Source: Leucobacter chromiiresistens (GTDB lineage: Bacteria; Actinomycetota; Actinomycetes; Actinomycetales; Microbacteriaceae). From it: DNA of 32,324 nt. Location: NCBI RefSeq assembly GCF_001477055.1, contig NZ_LDRK01000056.1:1-32324 (forward strand), given 5' to 3'. Under the pieces are notes generated by a model. That model ran no database searches. It worked only from the letters and a program-made list of their open reading frames with translations, and was not told the DNA's origin. Of the stretch, positions 24,801 through 32,324 are shown piece by piece (position 1 is the stretch's first letter; the number at the start of each line of letters is the position of its first letter). Made by a program: the position numbers and the translations under genes.

Positions 24801-25663
24801 TCGCCGCGATCCACTCGAACGACGCCGACGAGATCGCCGCCTGGCTCGACGGCGTCGAGGCTGCGGCGGTGTCGGTCAACCGCACGACGACGCGGGCGCG
24901 GGTGGAGCGCCAGCCGGGAGGCGGGTGGAACGATGCGGGCATGGGGCTCTCGGGCCTCGCCGGCGGACCGAACCGGTTGATCGCACTCGGCTCGTGGCGG
25001 CTCCGGGAGGGGAGCCGCAGCGAGACGCTGCACCTGCGCGGGCTCGAGCCGGAGGTGCGCCTGCTCATCGAGGCGCTCCAGCCGGTGCTGCCGTACCAGG
25101 CCTTCGACGAGCTGCGCCGTGCCGCGCTCGCCGACGCCCTCACCTGGCGCACGTCGTTCGGGGTCGACCGCGATGCGATCGGGCTGGGCATCGAGCGCAA
25201 CGTCATGAGGCACCGCCCCGTCGCCACTCACGTGCGGCTCGCGGAGGGCGGCGCGGTCGTCTCGCTCGCGCGGGTGGTCGCGGCGGCGCTCCTCGCACGC
25301 GCGCCGATCACGATCTCCACGGGCGAGGTGCTGCCCGCGGAGCTCGCCGACTTCCTGGAGCGCTACGACATCGAGGTGTCGCTCGAACGCGACGACGACT
25401 GGCTCGAGCGGTTGGCGGTCGCCGGGCCGGTCGCGGCGGACGGCACGCGAGCGCTGCGTGTGCGTCTCATCGGCGGGGATCGCGTGCGCGCCGCGGAGTG
25501 GCTCGGCCAGCAGGATCGCGTGGCCATCTGGGCGGAGCCGGTGACGATGGCCGGCCCCGTCGAGCTGCTCTCCCTGGTGCGGGAGCAGGCGGTCTCCGCG
25601 CGGGCGCACCGGCACGGACTGGCGGTGACGGTGCCCGGGCTCGACGACGCGATCGAGCCCTGA
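21842..25663 (+). CDS. PutA-like protein with degenerate proline dehydrogenase and aldehyde dehydrogenase domains
   Basis: A 1273-residue protein with the full layout of actinobacterial PutA (proline to glutamate): PRODH-like about 95-460, an acidic linker, ALDH-like about 610-1040, and the C-terminal ALDH-superfamily domain about 1090-1270 (RNVMRHRPVATHVRLAEGG, SLVREQAVSARAHRHG). Framework stretches are preserved (VPVVSPKEF, VTPSADLDLA, NRTTTRARVERQPGGGW). By eye-alignment the catalytic residues are not: ALDH Asn/Glu/Cys correspond to P725, R821 and L855, and the KP lysine to V749. PRODH positions IKVS, NLDMEE and RRLEE read VVDP (D219), HLAAGS (A260) and VGIAAE (G446, I447). The frame is intact, so I read it as a maintained pseudoenzyme, possibly regulatory; a working PutA may exist elsewhere. 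The start is ATG 21842 (leaderless-type). Confidence 0.85.
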   Translation: MAAEPIAPASVWDAVSDRSEALVHAWIEALRDRTPDGALEGRGSAHLLEGLRRDPDSFEFTRRLLDLVAGTEDAFASALGLHAVSQEVPDSLPARDRFAVRAGGATSLGLPWAVMPVARKWLRDRVSGLVLAARLPSGVGGTGGAGGTGGTGGAAPSGRFASSAGSALAEAHRRCTDAGITPVTQPLGVGVHGPVGAVREVERLVALAAHPAVAHLVVDPQRIAPGGSDWSFDDDVERAAVALEPVLRASVEHGTTIHLAAGSVRWARMLPEIVVRALVDPALDRARVGVQLLAELPESREYYGRLSRWAQRRVADGGAPAEVVIGVGGVAGAERISSIQTGLPVPVLEDRADVLAQLLRLVELALHPGRAAVLRPVLATEDVFVLASAIALAEELGSLELGAVQVRSGVAPGLATALRGAMSHVRVSVPVVSPKEFGGAVDLLVGIAAEAADPDSSLSRLEALIPQHDDSDGDGADPGDEDPEAGAESALTRAFAEFRTALGRASEPAPGSHRTQDRAREWDPSERDSALFYRAPDEPARFETGGLTAAVLGLTRGSTGEFTLEAVAPPRAIPAVSESGFANEPGTDATVAGNREWARELFRAARTEADALDTANDTVALSAADLNPDHVAAEARSRAEAWSAQPFRTRASRLRRSALALVAARDRLIQLLATETGAPVAELDAEVDDLVDAARYSGQLAEALGAVRGATFVPDPLVLVAADAPTPLSVQAEAVFAALAAGSGVLWIVPHRLRASAAAVLEECEVGGLTPGVVRLEAAVVGQTVAELAAHRGVDRACVIGSRADALELSRRRPDLRVEGRFRARGFVLVTPSADLDLAIADVVASAFGGAAGDLRAARGVILLGSVARSRRFREGLADAVHALRAGDSGRDVDSDVLGLQVGPLHAAPNAAERRALTELARGEEWIVTPAPLDAEERVWSPGVRSGVAAGAAFWDDARTAPVIGITTAHSLSEALALQNSPGSGGVAAIHSNDADEIAAWLDGVEAAAVSVNRTTTRARVERQPGGGWNDAGMGLSGLAGGPNRLIALGSWRLREGSRSETLHLRGLEPEVRLLIEALQPVLPYQAFDELRRAALADALTWRTSFGVDRDAIGLGIERNVMRHRPVATHVRLAEGGAVVSLARVVAAALLARAPITISTGEVLPAELADFLERYDIEVSLERDDDWLERLAVAGPVAADGTRALRVRLIGGDRVRAAEWLGQQDRVAIWAEPVTMAGPVELLSLVREQAVSARAHRHGLAVTVPGLDDAIEP
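22262..22303 (+). repeat. Gly/Thr/Ala simple repeat in the PutA-like gene
   Basis: Fourteen codons made of GGC/GGT, ACG and GCG encode residues 141-154 of the PutA-like protein. It is a simple-sequence insert in the PRODH-like part, between LPSGV and APSGRF, where functional PutA proteins have no such stretch. Confidence 0.7.
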
Positions 25664-25667
25664 GGGG

Positions 25668-26129
25668 TCAGCCCAGCCGCATGGGGGTGTGCGGAATGCC
25701 GTCCTCGAGGTACTCGTCGCCGGCGCTCGCGAAGCCGAAACGGGCGTACCAGTCGACGAGGTGAGATTGGGCGTGGAGCTCGATCGGGCGGCCGCCGCAC
25801 TGTCGGATGGCGGCCTCCAGCAGGGCGGCGGCGACCCCGCGCCCGCGCCACGCGGGGGCGGTGACGACTCGCCCGATGCTGCGCGCACCGTCGGGGGCCG
25901 CGCCCTCGTCGAGGATGCGCACGGTCGCCGCGATCGCGCCGTCGGCGTCCTCCGCCCACAGCTGCACCGAGCCCTCCTCGAGATCGCGCCCGTCGAGGTC
26001 GAGGTAGACGCAGTTCTGCTCGACCACGAAGACGGTCTGTCGCAGAGCGGCGAGGCGGTAGAAGGCGGCGGGGGGCATCTCCGAGACGTGCGCGGAGCGG
26101 AGCACCAGTGGTTCGGGGAGGTCGGTCAT
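25668..26129 (-). CDS. ElaA-type GNAT acetyltransferase
   Basis: A 153-residue GNAT protein closest to ElaA. RLAALRQTVFVVEQNCVYLDLDGRD (25-49) is the ElaA hallmark, RGRGVA (95-100) is the acetyl-CoA pyrophosphate loop, and ELHAQSHLVDWYARFGF then DGIPHTPM complete the family pattern. The acceptor substrate is not known. The start is ATG 26129; CAGGAT lies six bases upstream, a weaker version of the -10 placement seen for other genes here. Its stop codon is only four bases from the stop of the convergent PutA-like gene, leaving no room for a terminator between them. Confidence 0.93.
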   Translation of the reverse strand: MTDLPEPLVLRSAHVSEMPPAAFYRLAALRQTVFVVEQNCVYLDLDGRDLEEGSVQLWAEDADGAIAATVRILDEGAAPDGARSIGRVVTAPAWRGRGVAAALLEAAIRQCGGRPIELHAQSHLVDWYARFGFASAGDEYLEDGIPHTPMRLG

Positions 26130-26135
26130 GCTCCG

Positions 26136-26141
26136 ATCCTG
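26136..26141 (-). promoter_or_regulatory. Weak -10-like hexamer before the acetyltransferase gene
   Basis: CAGGAT on the minus strand, six bases before the ATG at 26129. It departs from TANNNT at the first base, so this is the weakest of the set. Confidence 0.25.
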
Positions 26142-26185
26142 TCACGAAGCGCGCTTCCGTCGTGTGCGGGATCGGGCCCGCTCGA

Positions 26186-26215
26186 TTTCCGTTCGAGCAG
26201 TGGAGCCGCTAGGGT
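26186..26215 (+). promoter_or_regulatory. Probable promoter of tRNA-Tyr
   Basis: TTTCCG (26186-26191), 18 bases, then TAGGGT (26210-26215), about 30 bases upstream of the mature tRNA 5' end. Confidence 0.45.
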
Positions 26216-26244
26216 GGGTTCCTGGTCGCCCTGGTGCGACCGAT

Positions 26245-26329
26245 GGCGGGTTACCCGAGCGGCCAAAGGGGGCTGACTGTAAATCAGCTGGCACTGCCTA
26301 CGGGGGTTCGAATCCCTCACCCGCCACCA
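26245..26329 (+). tRNA. tRNA-Tyr (anticodon GTA), CCA encoded
   Basis: The acceptor stem GGCGGGT pairs with ACCCGCC; A326 is the discriminator and CCA (26327-26329) is encoded. The anticodon stem GCTGA/TCAGC holds the loop CTGTAAA with anticodon GTA at 26279-26281. A long variable arm (class II) and GGTTCGAATCC in the T arm agree with bacterial tRNA-Tyr. Confidence 0.97.
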
Positions 26330-26331
26330 CT

Positions 26332-26377
26332 GACAGGCCCCGTCCTCATCGCAAGCGCGACGAGGACGGGGCCTGTC
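26332..26377 (+). terminator. Terminator after tRNA-Tyr
   Basis: A 21-bp stem (26332-26352 with 26357-26377, one mismatch) around an AAGC loop, starting two bases after the tRNA CCA and followed by GCGTTTC. Confidence 0.85.
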
Positions 26378-26555
26378 GCGTTTCATCGGTGATCTGAGGA
26401 GGGCGTGGACGCGGTCCTTCCGACGCGATGGCGCGCCCCTGCATGGAGGCGCGCTCGCCCCTTCGATTCCGGCGCCCGGCCCGCGCTCCGAGCGGGCCCG
26501 GTTCTCGGTGTTCGCGGGCCGACGTGGGCGGACACGCCCGGGATGTGGGCCGCAG

Positions 26556-26584
26556 TTGCCCGGTGGTGCGGATCGGCGTAATGT
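26556..26584 (+). promoter_or_regulatory. rRNA promoter P1
   Basis: TTGCCC (26556-26561), 17 bases, TAATGT (26579-26584). Spacing and position, about 450 bases upstream of 16S, suit the distal rRNA promoter. Confidence 0.6.
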
Positions 26585-26673
26585 ATTCCCTTGTCAGCGA
26601 AACGGAAAACGGCGCGAAAGCGGCCGAGATTCGGTTCGGACTTCGGCTCTCACGAGATCACCGAGAGCAGGAC

Positions 26674-26703
26674 TTGCGAAAGTCTTGCTCGGGCGTGTAC
26701 AGT
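26674..26703 (+). promoter_or_regulatory. rRNA promoter P2
   Basis: TTGCGA (26674-26679), 18 bases, TACAGT (26698-26703). The proximal promoter, about 330 bases upstream of 16S. Confidence 0.65.
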
Positions 26704-26832
26704 AAGAGATCCGATCTCACCGCAAGGTGGACACCCGAAGGGTGGTCCAACTGGAGCGCTTGCTGCTCCCGGCGGTTGATGACAGGTTGCTGTTCGGAGC
26801 TCTCTTGGTTGGGGGTGACGGGTGGTGTCTGG

Positions 26833-26855
26833 TCTTTGAGAACTCAATAGTGTGC
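26833..26855 (+). promoter_or_regulatory. Conserved rRNA leader motif (antitermination/processing)
   Basis: TCTTTGAGAACTCAATAGTG is the leader motif seen before 16S in many actinobacteria. A related copy, CGTTGAGAACTACACAGTGG, is in the 16S-23S spacer at 28845-28864. Its place ahead of both large rRNAs suits an antitermination or RNase III processing signal. Confidence 0.55.
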
Positions 26856-26891
26856 ACTTAAATTGTCATATGCCAATTTGATGTAAAATCC

Positions 26892-26936
26892 CCGGCACTC
26901 GCACGTTGGTGCGGGTGCGGGAGATTCCTTTTTTGG
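26892..26936 (+). terminator. Hairpin plus T-run in the rRNA leader
   Basis: A 10-bp stem (26895-26904 with 26909-26918, one G-T pair) around GTTG, extended by two more pairs after a mismatch, is followed after a few bases by six T residues. It has intrinsic-terminator form but stands between the promoters and 16S. Confidence 0.5.
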
Positions 26937-27030
26937 ATAACAAGAATCGTCAGTTTTGATGGTTCTGTTGCCAGATTGAACTCGCTTCCCGGTGGCTCGT
27001 TTTTCCCGAGTCCGGGGGGCAATCGTTTTT

Positions 27031-32124
<5,094 letters not shown>

Positions 32125-32248
32125 TCTTCCCACCCTCGGGTGGGGCATGATGTGTGTTTGTAACGATTGTTTCGCGTCCACTTTGTGGTTCTAGACGTAC
32201 GGCCACGCAGTCACCCGTTGGGGGTGGGTGTGGTCATATGTGAATAGA

Positions 32249-32324
32249 GTTACGGCGGCTATAGCGTCAGGGAAACGCCCGGTCACATTCCGAACCCGGA
32301 AGCTAAGACTGACTGCGCACCTGA
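32249..32324 (+). rRNA. rrf: 5S ribosomal RNA, partial (cut by window end)
   Basis: Begins GTTACGGCGGCTATAGCG and continues through GGGAAACGCCCGGTC and CCGAACCCGGAAGCTAAG; about 76 of the expected 115-120 bases are in the window. It lies about 125 bases after 23S in the usual operon order. Confidence 0.93.

Larger units (their letters stand above)
26378..27030 (+). other. rRNA operon upstream and leader region
   Basis: About 650 bases without a protein gene. 26378-26555 is GC-rich with short inverted repeats (for example GGCCCGC/GCGGGCC) and no clear signal. Two promoters (P1, P2) follow, then a transcribed leader that is less GC-rich than the coding part and contains the TTTGAGAACTCAA motif, a hairpin with a T-run and, just before 16S, another T-run. 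Open frames here are short and have no coding character. Confidence 0.7.

Noticed and set aside
21842-25663. PutA-like gene as a frameshifted pseudogene
   Set aside because: The frame is continuous and homology runs from the PRODH-like part to the C-terminal domain in one phase; only key residues are changed.
23123-25888. 921-residue antisense open frame over the PutA-like gene
   Set aside because: Low-complexity shadow of high-GC codons; it has no domain and runs across two unrelated genes.
26428-26850. 140-residue open frame in the rRNA leader
   Set aside because: It crosses both rRNA promoters and has no recognisable protein features.

Overview
The window is chromosomal DNA from a high-GC Gram-positive bacterium. 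The protein genes have strong G/C bias at the third codon position, NucS/EndoMS is present in place of MutS/MutL, and the 16S-23S spacer carries no tRNA. Several positions of the 16S gene (the ACATATACGAGAAC...TTTGGACACTCGT variable stretch and the GGAACTAGATGTAGGGCC stretch) read like Microbacteriaceae. My best guess is Leucobacter or a close relative; this is recognition by eye, not an alignment.

Layout. 1-4.2 kb (minus strand): a small DUF7882-type protein, an unlisted 53-residue membrane protein, the mismatch endonuclease nucS, an MFS transporter and a MATE/DinF transporter. 4.2-7.3 kb: an M13 metallopeptidase convergent with an EcsC-like protein of unknown function. 7.5-13.4 kb (plus): one operon of a DUF1684 protein followed by a complete oligopeptide-type ABC importer (lipoprotein, two permeases, two ATPases), with a strong hairpin after the lipoprotein gene. 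13.5-15.5 kb: the tRNA U34 hydroxylase trhO, divergent from a TipA-like MerR regulator that has a textbook 19-bp-spacer operator and an internal start. 15.5-18.7 kb: a GntR/FCD regulator tightly coupled to a type-B carboxylesterase, divergent from a PEBP/YbhB protein. 18.8-21.8 kb: a three-gene TrpX-type ABC importer. 21.8-26.1 kb: a 1273-residue PutA-like protein convergent with an ElaA-type acetyltransferase. 26.2 kb to the end: tRNA-Tyr, then an rRNA operon with two promoters, 16S, spacer, 23S and the start of 5S.

Most unusual points. (1) The PutA-like protein keeps the whole PRODH-ALDH-C-terminal-domain architecture in one open frame. In an alignment made by eye, it has lost the ALDH catalytic Asn/Glu/Cys and the PRODH Lys, Asp and Arg-Arg signatures, so it looks like a bifunctional pseudoenzyme. 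(2) The TipA-like regulator has a strong internal ribosome binding site that would give a free effector-binding domain, as in Streptomyces tipA, but the thiopeptide-binding cysteine is replaced by glycine. (3) Eight genes have a -10-like hexamer exactly 6 or 7 bases before their start codon, mostly without a Shine-Dalgarno sequence, which suggests leaderless mRNAs. No CRISPR array, IS element, prophage or defence island was seen; apart from the rRNA region, the window looks like ordinary chromosomal core with transport genes.
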